Source: SZUA-265 sp966249405
Lineage (GTDB): Bacteria > Myxococcota_A > Polyangia > Polyangiales > Polyangiaceae
Assembly: GCA_966249405.1 (NCBI GenBank)
Contig: CBINDO010000007.1
Location: 5,838-69,837, forward strand
Reading direction: 5' to 3'
Length of the DNA stretch: 64,000 nucleotides
A model generated the notes under the pieces. It had not been told where the DNA came from. It did not search any database and worked only from the letters and a program-made list of their open reading frames with translations. The translations under genes and the position numbers were made by a program. Positions 51,599 to 59,655 of this stretch are shown in pieces. Positions within the stretch are counted from its first letter, which is position 1; each line of letters opens with the position of its first letter.

Positions 51599-52465
51599 TC
51601 AGTCGACCCCTGCGTTGGTCGTTCTGGCCAATTCTGCGCGCGCCGCCGCCGCCCGAATGAAGAGCGCGTCGCGCTCCTCTTGTGCGACATGGTGAGACGC
51701 GATCCCGACGAGCTCGCGCGCGGCACGAAGTCGCGCGGCGTCAGCCTCGAAGAAGTGTGCGAGCACTGCGAGTTGGTTTTGAACTTCGGTGGCCTGCTTC
51801 AATGCATCGGGTTTGGTCAGCAGAAGGCGAGAGATCTTGCCGAGGAACGTCATTTGTTCACCAGCGAAGTACAGCGGTAGCAATTCGACGACCTCTGACG
51901 GAAGCTGCCTGAAACCGACCAATTGCGCGCCCTTGAGTCGCGGTGCGGCTGGCAGTTGCGCTCGTTTTTCTCGATGCCCAACGAAGCCCAACAAGTCGGT
52001 CAGGGCGTGGAACGCGAGCTTGGCGCGCGGACGTGAGCGGAAGCAGCCGTACCACGTGAGCTCGAGCTGCGCGAACTCGTCCGGTCGAGTCGTGAAGCAG
52101 AGCAGAGCGGTCTTGCTGCGCGTGGCGAACCCGATGTACGGATACAAGAACGCGAACGCGCCGTCGACGTTGTATTGCGGCTTGAGTTCCCGTATCAACT
52201 TGCTCTCGAGGAGCAGCGCGGCATGTTCCGATTCGCAACTCTCGTAGGTGAGGCACGCTGCTTCGCGCACCAGGATGCGCATCTTTCGATGGGCACGTTT
52301 TCGCGTCGCGTTGCGATAGTTGGACAGACGCCGTCGTAGGTTCTTCGCCTTTCCGACGTACAACACGAGCCCAGCGTCCGATGAAAAGCGGTAGACGCCG
52401 GGCCCGGTTGGGGCGCTTGTGATCAGCTCTGCTCCAAACTTCTGATCGAAGGTGTTTGGGGACAC
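51599..52465 (-). CDS. GIY-YIG nuclease-domain protein (UvrC/Cho-like)
   Basis: The 288-residue protein starts with a GIY-YIG domain: GPGVYRF and LYVGKAKNLRRRLSNYRN give the two Tyr, Gly and catalytic Arg, and HAALLLESKLIRELKPQYNV gives the metal-binding Glu. This is the domain of UvrC's 3' nuclease and of Cho. The remaining 190 residues do not match the UvrC C-terminal nuclease or HhH parts. They carry a pattern like Cho/UvrC-associated regions (KQATEVQNQLAVLAHFFEADAARL). A role in nucleotide excision repair or DNA cleavage is likely. It lies 193 bases upstream of kinase operon A on the same strand. Confidence 0.87.
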   Translation of the reverse strand: MSPNTFDQKFGAELITSAPTGPGVYRFSSDAGLVLYVGKAKNLRRRLSNYRNATRKRAHRKMRILVREAACLTYESCESEHAALLLESKLIRELKPQYNVDGAFAFLYPYIGFATRSKTALLCFTTRPDEFAQLELTWYGCFRSRPRAKLAFHALTDLLGFVGHREKRAQLPAAPRLKGAQLVGFRQLPSEVVELLPLYFAGEQMTFLGKISRLLLTKPDALKQATEVQNQLAVLAHFFEADAARLRAARELVGIASHHVAQEERDALFIRAAAARAELARTTNAGVD

Positions 52466-52501
52466 ACGAGCTGCATATCACCCTTCGACGAACCGTTCAC
52501 G

Positions 52502-53761
52502 TCACTTTGCCGGCGCCGGCTTTGCCGCGGGCAGCGGCGTCGGCTGAGTCGTGGTTGCGGCAGCCGTGGTTGCAGGAGCCGTGGTTGCGGCAGCCGTGGT
52601 TGCGGGAGCCGTGGTTGCGGCGCCAGGTGCGGTGGTCGGCGCGGGAGCCGTGTTGGGTGCCGGTGCAGGCGCCCCAGCTGCGGCCTTGGGTTTCGGCGAC
52701 TCGACCTTCACGAACTTCAGCGTCATGCGGTCGCTCTCGCCGATGGTGAGGTACTTCTCGCGATCGGTCTCGCCGCCGCGCAAAGTTGGCGGGAGAGCCC
52801 ACACACCGAGCGGATAATCCTTGGTGTCCTTCGGGTTAGCGTTGATCTCCGACTTGGCGAGCAGCTTGAAGCCAGCCTTCGTGGCCTGCTCGATCACGAA
52901 CGCTTCGGGCAGGTATCCGCGCTTGCTGCTCTCGGTTGGATCGGCGCCCTCGACCGCGCGATGCTGTTCGACGCCCAAGATCCCCTTGGGGGCGAGTGTT
53001 CGGTGAAACTCCGAGAGCCACGCTTCGAGCGAACCGCCGTTGACCATGCCGTGCGCCCCGCGGAACAGTAGAACGGCGTCGAGGGCTCCATCCGGGATGT
53101 TCAGGGCGGGATGTGCTGGGTCCGTGACCGTGCGCTCCACCGCGCTGTAAGCTTCGGGCAGTGAGTCCAGTTGGAGCTGTGTGCGCTTACCGTAGTAAGT
53201 GGAGCGTTCCGTCTTAGGGCCGTCGGGGTTGTTGAGGGTGACGTACAACTTGCCCCGCTTGGCGAGCGCCGGCGCGAGCAGCTCGGTGTACCAACCTTCT
53301 CCCGGCCCATACTCGAGCACCTTGTGAGTCGGTTTCACCCCGAGAAACTCCAGCGTCTGTATCGGGTGGCGTTGGGCGTCACGCTCGGCGTGGCCAGGCC
53401 GACGTTGGGGACCGGCCAGTGCCGCGGTGATCGCGCTCTTGATGCTCGGGTACGACTTCTGCGTGAGCGCCTTCACTTGCTCCCGCACTTCCGGCGTCAA
53501 GCGTGCGAGTTCCGCGGCGTGATCTTGCTCGAGCTTGGCGAAGTCGGCCTCCAACTGCTTCTGTGCTTCCGCGGCCGCCACTTGCTCGGGCGTCGGCGGG
53601 GCGGGTTCCGGAGCTTGTGTTGCAGGCGACACGGCGCCCGTGGCGGACGGTGCGGCGTTCGAAGGCGGAGGCGCTGCGGGTTGTGCGGGGGGCGGCGTTA
53701 CTTCGCTGCTGGCGCAGCCGATGACCATCAACAACGGAAGAAGGGTAGACGTATTTTTCAT
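52502..53761 (-). CDS. Lipoprotein with a SAM-methyltransferase domain and Ala/Thr/Pro tail
   Basis: The ATG at 53761 gives a lipoprotein signal with Cys at 16 (MVIGC). After a Pro/Ala linker and a Glu/Gln-rich helix, residues about 125-365 form a class I methyltransferase-like domain resembling the COG4798 group (HPIQTLEFLGVKPTHKVLEYGPGEGWYTELLAPALAK, GALDAVLLFRGAHGM, WLSEFHRTLAPKGILGVEQH). The SAM site looks intact, yet the lipobox predicts export, where SAM is not expected. The last 55 residues repeat ATTAP-like units coded by a tandem 15-base repeat. Function unknown. Confidence 0.85.
   Translation of the reverse strand: MKNTSTLLPLLMVIGCASSEVTPPPAQPAAPPPSNAAPSATGAVSPATQAPEPAPPTPEQVAAAEAQKQLEADFAKLEQDHAAELARLTPEVREQVKALTQKSYPSIKSAITAALAGPQRRPGHAERDAQRHPIQTLEFLGVKPTHKVLEYGPGEGWYTELLAPALAKRGKLYVTLNNPDGPKTERSTYYGKRTQLQLDSLPEAYSAVERTVTDPAHPALNIPDGALDAVLLFRGAHGMVNGGSLEAWLSEFHRTLAPKGILGVEQHRAVEGADPTESSKRGYLPEAFVIEQATKAGFKLLAKSEINANPKDTKDYPLGVWALPPTLRGGETDREKYLTIGESDRMTLKFVKVESPKPKAAAGAPAPAPNTAPAPTTAPGAATTAPATTAAATTAPATTAAATTTQPTPLPAAKPAPAK
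52551..52625. repeat. Five tandem copies of a 15-base unit within a gene
   Basis: Units read GTGGTTGC(G/A)G(C/G)AGCC at 52551, 52566, 52581 and 52596, and a decayed copy at 52611. They code alternating ATTAP and ATTAA blocks in the C-terminal tail of the lipoprotein methyltransferase. The length in whole codons keeps the frame. Copy number probably varies between strains. Confidence 0.85.
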
Positions 53762-54198
53762 GGCTGCCGGTCTAAGACGCACCTCGGCGTAGGACAAGCT
53801 CTCGATCGTGGTAACTGTATCCACGTCACCGAGCTGTTGCGATCGACCTCACCCAGTGTTGCCAACTGCCACGCTTGCATCGTGTACTTGGAGCAGGAGC
53901 TCGAGACCGGTCGTGAGAGGGAAGACGCTCACGGCGGCGACCCGGTCGCACATCGAACCGCGCTTGGTTCAACGATCGCGATTGCTTGGCAAAGCCGAGC
54001 AGTCGTTGGGAGCGCGCCCGGCCTGCGTCGCGATCGCTGCTGCCGGGGTTCGCTCGCTGGCGTCAATGTCGCACCGAGTGAGTTGTACCGAGTGGAGTCG
54101 CACCGAGTGAGTTGCACCAGGTGTTACGTGAACGACTGGTGAGCCCAACGTCGTCGCGCTCGCCGCGTCGAGTGCGGCATCACCGCCGAGAGGGCCCA
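53762..54198. other. Intergenic region with a short repeated element
   Basis: A 437-base stretch between the methyltransferase start and the binding-protein stop, both on the minus strand. No frame has convincing protein composition. It should contain the methyltransferase promoter near 53762-53900. The only clear structure is the repeat at 54068-54118. Confidence 0.55.
54068..54118. repeat. 22-base direct repeat built from ACCGAGTG units
   Basis: GTCGCACCGAGTGAGTTGYACC occurs at 54068-54089 and again at 54097-54118 with one mismatch. A third ACCGAGTG lies between them, so the core recurs every 14-15 bases. The site is intergenic, 80 bases beyond the stop at 54199 on the minus strand. It could be a regulator-binding array or a decayed repeat. 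Confidence 0.6.
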
Positions 54199-55890
54199 CT
54201 ATTCGCACGTGGCGAGCCGCGCGGTATCTTCGGCGGCAGGGCACCACGTCGGAACCGAGAGATCCAGCGCCGGATCTTCGCAGCGCGTCACGGCGTTACT
54301 CTCGACGGAGTAGTAGTCGTTCAAGTTGGGCTCGAGCGAGAACGCGTCGCCCTTCGCGCGCAGACACCACATGGCGATGTCACTTTGGGCATCCCCGGTC
54401 TCGGGATCGAAGTCGAGCGGGCCGCTCACACCTTCGAAATCGAAGCACGACTTCGAATCCAAACTCGCGGCAAAGCTGTAGAACTCGGTGGGGCGCTCCG
54501 GATTGGTGACGCTGCCTTCGTCTTTGCACGACACTCGTTGCATCGCCTCGGCAAGCGCCTGCCCCGATGGGTATTCTTGGCCGGACAACAAGATGCCGTA
54601 CGCGAGCCAATACACGGTGTCGTATGCGAACTCCGCCAAGTTTCCTGGCGCCTTGTCGAAGACGTTCTCGAAGCGATTGGCGAAGTTGTTGTACCGGCCC
54701 GACGTGCGTGCACCCGGAGCGGTGCCGATTACGCGGGCAGGCAAGGCCCACTCAGGGTGTTCTGCCGCCAACTCGATGAGCCCGTCCAAACGGTTCCCCT
54801 CCGGCAGTACGTACCAGGGCTTCGGGTCGGCGGCTTCTTCGATGCGCGGCAGCACGTTGTCGACGAACTCGCCCGTGCCCAACCCGAGCACGATGTGAGG
54901 TTTGGCTTCGAGCACTGCGTCAGCGATCGCCTGCCAATCGGTGGTCTCTTCGTCGTAGGTGGCGTAGGTCAATTCATCGACGATAGGCGCCGCAGCGTCG
55001 CCCCTCGTTTCGTCCAGGAACGTCACGGCCTCTCGCAGACCACGTCCGGCCAGATCGTCTTTGACCACCGCCGCCACTCTCACCGCGTCTGCGTTGCTGA
55101 CGGTTTGGTTGGTCACCAGCGCAGCTTCGACGTCTTTCACGAGCCATTTGAGGAGCTCGCCTTGAAGCGTATCGGAGGGCGCCGTACGTCGCACCATGAG
55201 TCCGAGTTTGATGCCCGAGTCTTGAGAGCCGGCCGTCCCGCTCAACCCAGGGCTCGTCGCAGACGGGCTCACCACCAGTACGCCCTTGGATACTACCGCT
55301 TCGGCAACCGTTTTCGTCACGCCGCTGTACGAACTGCCGATGATCGCCGGGACCTTGACCACGTCGGCGAGGTGCCGTGCCGCGGTGACCGCTTGCGAGG
55401 GTTCGGTAGGTTCGTGACCACACATCACCAGTGCCAGAATGCGCGTCGAACCATCGGCGGTCGCCGGGGGTAAGGTTTGGCCGTTGGCGTCGATTTCCTC
55501 GACCGCTAGCTCTGCGCCGTCAGCTACGGGCTGACCGTAGTCGTCCAACGACGTGACGAAGCCGAAGAGCAGAGTGTCGTCGTTGGCGAGTGCGTCCTCG
55601 GGCACGACGCGCGGACACTCTTCGCTCACGACGTCCACGCATGCCTCGTCGATGCAGGCGAACGTCTCCCCGAACCGCTGGCACTGACTGTGCCCTTCAC
55701 AACGCGTCGTGCACAGGTTTTCTTCGGTGCATCGGCTGAGGGGCGCTTTGCAGTCGCTGTCCACGTTGCATTGTTCGATGCTCGTGTCCACGAACACCTG
55801 ACAACCAGAGGCGAGCAGCGCAATCAAACACGAAAGGCCACTAGCGAGCGCCGTCTCACCCAAAGCCCGCTTCACTTGCTGCAAGTCCAC
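54199..55890 (-). CDS. Orphan periplasmic-binding-protein-like lipoprotein (Leu/Ile/Val type), third gene of kinase operon B
   Basis: A GTG at 55890 directly follows the upstream stop, with GGGAG nearby. The 563-residue protein has a lipoprotein signal, Cys at 30 (LLASGC), then a Cys-rich knot of about 60 residues (CNVDSDCKAPLSRCTEENLC, CEGHSQC). The rest is a type I periplasmic binding fold (LFGFVTSLDDYGQPVADGAELAVEEIDA, VPAIIGSSYSGVTKTVAEAVVSKGVLVVSPSATSP, DTLQGELLKWLV, FAYDTVYWLAYGIL). No ABC permease or ATPase is linked to it. With a kinase and PEGA protein upstream it is a candidate ligand-sensing component rather than a transporter part. Confidence 0.88.
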   Translation of the reverse strand: MDLQQVKRALGETALASGLSCLIALLASGCQVFVDTSIEQCNVDSDCKAPLSRCTEENLCTTRCEGHSQCQRFGETFACIDEACVDVVSEECPRVVPEDALANDDTLLFGFVTSLDDYGQPVADGAELAVEEIDANGQTLPPATADGSTRILALVMCGHEPTEPSQAVTAARHLADVVKVPAIIGSSYSGVTKTVAEAVVSKGVLVVSPSATSPGLSGTAGSQDSGIKLGLMVRRTAPSDTLQGELLKWLVKDVEAALVTNQTVSNADAVRVAAVVKDDLAGRGLREAVTFLDETRGDAAAPIVDELTYATYDEETTDWQAIADAVLEAKPHIVLGLGTGEFVDNVLPRIEEAADPKPWYVLPEGNRLDGLIELAAEHPEWALPARVIGTAPGARTSGRYNNFANRFENVFDKAPGNLAEFAYDTVYWLAYGILLSGQEYPSGQALAEAMQRVSCKDEGSVTNPERPTEFYSFAASLDSKSCFDFEGVSGPLDFDPETGDAQSDIAMWCLRAKGDAFSLEPNLNDYYSVESNAVTRCEDPALDLSVPTWCPAAEDTARLATCE

Positions 55891-56928
55891 TCAAAAGCTC
55901 CCTGACAATACCGCGGCGCGGGGGGTGATGGCCAATTGGAAACTCGGCGCGCGCGCCGCTGCTTCGCCGCCCGATGCGCCGCTCCATGTGTACCAAGCGC
56001 TCACGCCAGCTGCGACGACCGTGGCCCCGAACAAGATGTCGGTCGCCAACGCCAAGTTGCCGAGGTGATCGGACTGGGCTTGCAGATCCGCCTTTGGGCG
56101 GTCAGCTTGCTCGCGCATGTCGCTCAGTTCGCCGTTGGCAGAAAGCGTGAACGCGCCGGTGGTCACCGCTGCCACGCCCAATACGCCAGTCAATGCCCAC
56201 GGCATCCAAGGCTCGATCTGGAACGGCTCGTTCGACTGCGCTCCACCATCGGCAGGCACCGCGGGAGACTCCTGGGACGAAGCGGGGGAAGGCGCAGGCG
56301 TCGACGGCAGCGCTTGAGTCTCCGTCACTTTGCGTTGCGACAGCGAAAACGCCAACTGCCGTTGGGTGCCGCCCAAAACGCTCACGCGCTCGTCCTGAGG
56401 AGCGTAGTCGGGATGGCGAAGCGTAAACTTGCGAACGCCAGCGTTGACCAACAGCGGCTGCAGGCTCGGCGTCACGCCTACCAACGTGTCATCGACGAAG
56501 ACTTCGACGTTGGGGACGTCCGTGGTTATGGTCAGCGTCGCGACGCGTTGCTCCAGAGTAACCAGCTGCGCCTCGATCTCCGCGCGCCTCTTCTCCGGTA
56601 CCTCTGCGCCACCTTCGTCGAGGTACCGGCGATAACTCACGATCGCCGAAGCGTAATCCTTCATCGCGACTTGGACTTGCGCCATATTGAAGATGATCTT
56701 GTAACTGGGTCGCAGCTCGTACGCGCGGCGCAGCTCCACCAGCGCCGCGTCGAACGCCTCGTCTGCATGCAACGCGATGGCGCGTTCGTAGTGTCGTAGC
56801 GCTTCGTCGTCGACACCGGACGAATCGGCGTCGGCCGCAGCCGCGTGAGCGGGTGAGATGCAAGCGATACTGGCGCACAACGCTGCCGCCGCTAGTTTGG
56901 ACGCTCGTGGTGAAGAAAGGCAAGGCAT
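55891..56928 (-). CDS. TPR/PEGA protein with two membrane segments, second gene of kinase operon B
   Basis: The ATG at 56928 gives a good signal peptide (KLAAAALCASIACISPAHA); GTG codons at 56964 and 56958, the first overlapping the kinase stop, are also possible. The protein has about 345 residues: tetratricopeptide-like helices (HYERAIALHADEAFDAALVELRRAYEL; IIFNMAQVQVAMKDYASAIVSYRRYL), a PEGA domain (PNVEVFVDDTLVGVTPSLQPLLVNAGVRKFTL), a Pro/Ser linker, and two membrane segments (WALTGVLGVAAVTTGAF; LATDILFGATVVAAGVSAWYTW). It ends in AVLSGSF. Same plan as the protein at 48980. Confidence 0.87.
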   Translation of the reverse strand: MPCLSSPRASKLAAAALCASIACISPAHAAAADADSSGVDDEALRHYERAIALHADEAFDAALVELRRAYELRPSYKIIFNMAQVQVAMKDYASAIVSYRRYLDEGGAEVPEKRRAEIEAQLVTLEQRVATLTITTDVPNVEVFVDDTLVGVTPSLQPLLVNAGVRKFTLRHPDYAPQDERVSVLGGTQRQLAFSLSQRKVTETQALPSTPAPSPASSQESPAVPADGGAQSNEPFQIEPWMPWALTGVLGVAAVTTGAFTLSANGELSDMREQADRPKADLQAQSDHLGNLALATDILFGATVVAAGVSAWYTWSGASGGEAAARAPSFQLAITPRAAVLSGSF

Positions 56929-56954
56929 GGCAAGAGCTGACGTACGTGGGGAAG

Positions 56955-58631
56955 TCACTTCCACGGGTTACCAGTGTCGAGGGTCCCACTCGAGGGCCGT
57001 TTACGCGGCGTGGGCGCGAAGTCGTGATCGAAGGGGTCTTTGGCGCGGTTTGGGGCCGCCGGTTGAGCCGCCGACGATCTTGCCGTCGCGGGTTGTTTGG
57101 TGTTCGTTTCGCGACTCGCCGTCGGCGTGGGTCGCTGACTCACCTCGGGTTTTTGGGGCGTTGCAGGCGCCGTCGTCAGTGCCGGCGAGGTGGCGGGCGA
57201 GGGCGGACGAGAAGGCGTGACGGCTGCGGTGGCGCTGGCAGAGGAGTGCGGCGAGTCGACGTGGTTCACGTTTGCGCGCGGCGAGTCGACGGCGGTCGGT
57301 CCGCTGCGCGGCGGAACCCCTTGCTCGGCCCCTGCCGATGGCCCCTCGATGGCGCTGGCTGCGCTGGCCGGGGCTTCGTCCGCCGAGGTGCTGCCGCTGC
57401 GCTGTGAACCCAGCCACCACACCAAAGAGGCCAAAGGTAGCGCAGCCAACAACAGCAAGCGGGTACGTTTTGGCGGCGCGTGTTTGGCAGGTTCCAGCTG
57501 AACGGGCTTCTCGGTATGACTGTCGAGAGCGGAGGACGCGGGTGACGACTGTGGCCCAGAAGGTGAGACATCGCGCATGGGAGATTCGTTCCACGAGCTG
57601 AACACTCCCAACATGGGCGTCAGACGCAAGGTGTCTGGAGCCGAGGCGCCTACCGGCGACTGGGCGAGCGCCCGACGGATGGCTTGACCGATCTCTTCGC
57701 GCTCTTTCGCAAAAAGCTCCGAAACGACTTTGCCGAGCTCGCGTTCGCTGCCTCGGCCTTGACCCTCCAAGAAACGGTCGAGCGCTTCTCGGAAGCTGGC
57801 GGCGTTCGGGTAACGTTGAGCGGCGTCGCAAGCCAACGCCTTTTCGGTGATGGCACACAGCTCGTCGGGCGCATCCGGGGCCACGTCCTTCAAGTGAGGC
57901 AACTGACCCTCTACCACTCGATTGAGTGTATCGAGCACCGGCTCGGCGCCGTGCATGCACTGGCGGGCCACCGTCTCCCAGAGGATGACCCCGACGCTGT
58001 AGAGGTCGGAGCGATGGTCGACGGGCAGGCCCTTGATCTGCTCGGGTGACATGTACGCCACCTTGCCTTTGATGACACCAGCTCGGGTCTTCTTCGAATC
58101 CAACGTTTTGGCGATGCCAAAATCCACCAGTTTGGTGTGACCAGTGTACGTGATGAAGATGTTCTGAGGTGAAACGTCGCGGTGTACCACGTTCAGCGGC
58201 GTGCCGTCGTATTGCGTCAAAGCATGAGCGTATTCGAGCGCGTCCAGCACCTGACACACCGGCAGCAACTCGACCCCCCAACGGTTGCGCTGGCCCATCG
58301 TCCATTGGCGCTCCTGAATTCGGCTCAGCGCCTGACCGTCCAGGTATTCCATTGCAATGAACGGCGTCGGTTCTTCGAACCCGACGTCGTGCGAGTGCAC
58401 GATGTTCGGATGGTTGAGCATCGCGGCCAGCCGCGCCTCGTCTACGAACATCTGCAGGTATTCTGGGCGTTCGGCGTCGCTCAAATCGCGCCGCAGGGTT
58501 TTCAGCACCTGCAGCTTGCTCACGCCGTGAGCTTGCTCCGACACCGCAAGATACACCTCCGCCATGCCACCCCGACCCAAACAGGCCATGAGGCGATACT
58601 TGGACAACAACGCTGGTTTCCGCTCAGCCAT
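56955..58631 (-). CDS. Membrane-anchored Ser/Thr protein kinase, first gene of kinase operon B
   Basis: From the ATG at 58631 the protein has 558 residues. The kinase domain spans about 10-290: Gly loop GRGGMAEVYLA, Lys44, catalytic HRDVSPQN at 150-157, DFGIAK at 170-175 and AYMSPEQ. It is a canonical RD kinase, unlike its counterpart at 49804. A juxtamembrane region leads to one membrane segment (LLLLAALPLASLVWWLG, near 400), then an outer Ser/Pro/Thr/Ala tail of about 140 residues. It should phosphorylate cytoplasmic targets in response to an external signal. The TPR/PEGA and binding-protein genes follow with almost no gap. Confidence 0.94.
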   Translation of the reverse strand: MAERKPALLSKYRLMACLGRGGMAEVYLAVSEQAHGVSKLQVLKTLRRDLSDAERPEYLQMFVDEARLAAMLNHPNIVHSHDVGFEEPTPFIAMEYLDGQALSRIQERQWTMGQRNRWGVELLPVCQVLDALEYAHALTQYDGTPLNVVHRDVSPQNIFITYTGHTKLVDFGIAKTLDSKKTRAGVIKGKVAYMSPEQIKGLPVDHRSDLYSVGVILWETVARQCMHGAEPVLDTLNRVVEGQLPHLKDVAPDAPDELCAITEKALACDAAQRYPNAASFREALDRFLEGQGRGSERELGKVVSELFAKEREEIGQAIRRALAQSPVGASAPDTLRLTPMLGVFSSWNESPMRDVSPSGPQSSPASSALDSHTEKPVQLEPAKHAPPKRTRLLLLAALPLASLVWWLGSQRSGSTSADEAPASAASAIEGPSAGAEQGVPPRSGPTAVDSPRANVNHVDSPHSSASATAAVTPSRPPSPATSPALTTAPATPQKPEVSQRPTPTASRETNTKQPATARSSAAQPAAPNRAKDPFDHDFAPTPRKRPSSGTLDTGNPWK

Positions 58632-59018
58632 GACGAGACGCACGGGCAGTCTACCCCCATCGAAGCGCGCTGCGCAGCGGAAATCCGAACGGCAACCTCA
58701 GTGGTCCGTAGCCAACTCTGTCCCTTCTGAACGTTGCGGGGGTATGCTCACCGGCCTTGTGGCCAGAGCGTAACGCGGCGTTTTGCCGTGGCGCCCGCAC
58801 GGCTGTTAATCAGTGGCAGACATTCGAGGCCGCGGCTCGCGCGGCGGTCGGATTGGGGTCGATGGAAGTTTCCAGGTGCCGCATCCGCTCGCTGGCCCTC
58901 GTCGACGTCGCCGAGATCGCCAAACCCGCCCATGAACGGGGCGTCGCTGCCGTTCCTGAACGTGACCTGCGTCCAGTCGTGAGACGCTAGCTCCGAACGC
59001 GGACTGACGCGCGCAGGA
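58632..59018. other. Intergenic region without a recognised gene
   Basis: This 387-base stretch separates the kinase start (operon B) from the small lipoprotein stop, both on the minus strand. It should hold the promoter of operon B. One minus-strand frame near 58780-58990 reads protein-like for about 40 residues but has no start or ribosome site of its own. Confidence 0.55.
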
Positions 59019-59645
59019 TCACTCGAGCAGGCATTCGATGAAACGCTCCTGCTGGGCGGCACAGGCGACCGGAGCAACGAGGTCGTTGTCTTGGTCACAG
59101 CTGTATTCCGAGCCGTCGCGCGTCGCGAGGCACTGAACGAACGCGCGGTAGGTCGTCGCACATGGGCGTGAGAGGTCGTCCAAACAGTACGCCACGCAGT
59201 GCTCCGTGTGACACGGGAGATCAGCCCCGGCCGCACAGGCCCGTTCACACGAGGCTACGTCCTCGGCGGACCCTGCGTCGAGCCCTTGAACCGTCGGGGC
59301 TGCGTCGGGCCCTGCGCCAGCGTCCGAGCCCTGCAGTTTGCCCTGCGTGGACTGGCTCTCATCCAAGGTGGTGACCCCCAAATCCCGCCTCGTATCGTTC
59401 GCCGAGACGGCCCCGTCGAGCACTTGGGCGTCCGACGTGTCGGCGAGCGGCGCGGCAGCGTCCAGCCGGGGCGTATTGGACGCTGTCGCGTCGGGTTCGA
59501 CCGTTTCGCCGGAGCTCGAAGTACCCGTCGAAACGGAGCTACCGTTGGCCGTCGACATCGTCTCACGGCTCGAACAGGCCGCGGCCACTATTGCCAGTTG
59601 AGGCATCACGGACCAGAGCGGCGGGAGACGACGTCGAGGCGTCAT
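59019..59645 (-). CDS. Small Cys-rich lipoprotein, third gene of the CHAT-subtilase operon
   Basis: The ATG at 59645 has GAGGA seven bases upstream and lies 10 bases after the subtilase stop. The 208-residue protein has a lipoprotein signal, Cys at 24 (VAAAC), a Ser/Thr/Asp/Ala tether of about 100 residues, and a C-terminal domain with about nine Cys (CERACAAGADLPCHTEHC, YCLDDLSRPC, FVQCLATRDGSEYSC, VACAAQQERFIECL). The domain pattern resembles small helical Cys-rich modules of other myxobacterial lipoproteins. It may be a partner or substrate of the proteases encoded upstream. This is inferred from the operon. Confidence 0.82.
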   Translation of the reverse strand: MTPRRRLPPLWSVMPQLAIVAAACSSRETMSTANGSSVSTGTSSSGETVEPDATASNTPRLDAAAPLADTSDAQVLDGAVSANDTRRDLGVTTLDESQSTQGKLQGSDAGAGPDAAPTVQGLDAGSAEDVASCERACAAGADLPCHTEHCVAYCLDDLSRPCATTYRAFVQCLATRDGSEYSCDQDNDLVAPVACAAQQERFIECLLE

Positions 59646-59655
59646 GACGCAATCC

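Noticed and set aside
52551..52625. Tandem repeats considered as a CRISPR array
   Set aside because: The units are 15 bases with no spacers and lie inside a coding frame. They code an Ala/Thr/Pro tail.
54112..55473. Long plus-strand frame opposite the binding-protein gene
   Set aside because: No motif and antisense-like composition. The minus-strand frame has a signal peptide and the binding-protein fold.
57001..58305. Long minus-strand frame in another phase within the operon B kinase
   Set aside because: The kinase frame holds all conserved motifs. The alternative frame is Arg-rich and lacks a domain.
58780..59000. Possible small gene on the minus strand between the kinase and the small lipoprotein
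   Set aside because: About 40 residues read protein-like, but the frame runs upstream into the antisense-free shadow of the lipoprotein gene, with no start codon with a ribosome site and no recognisable motif.
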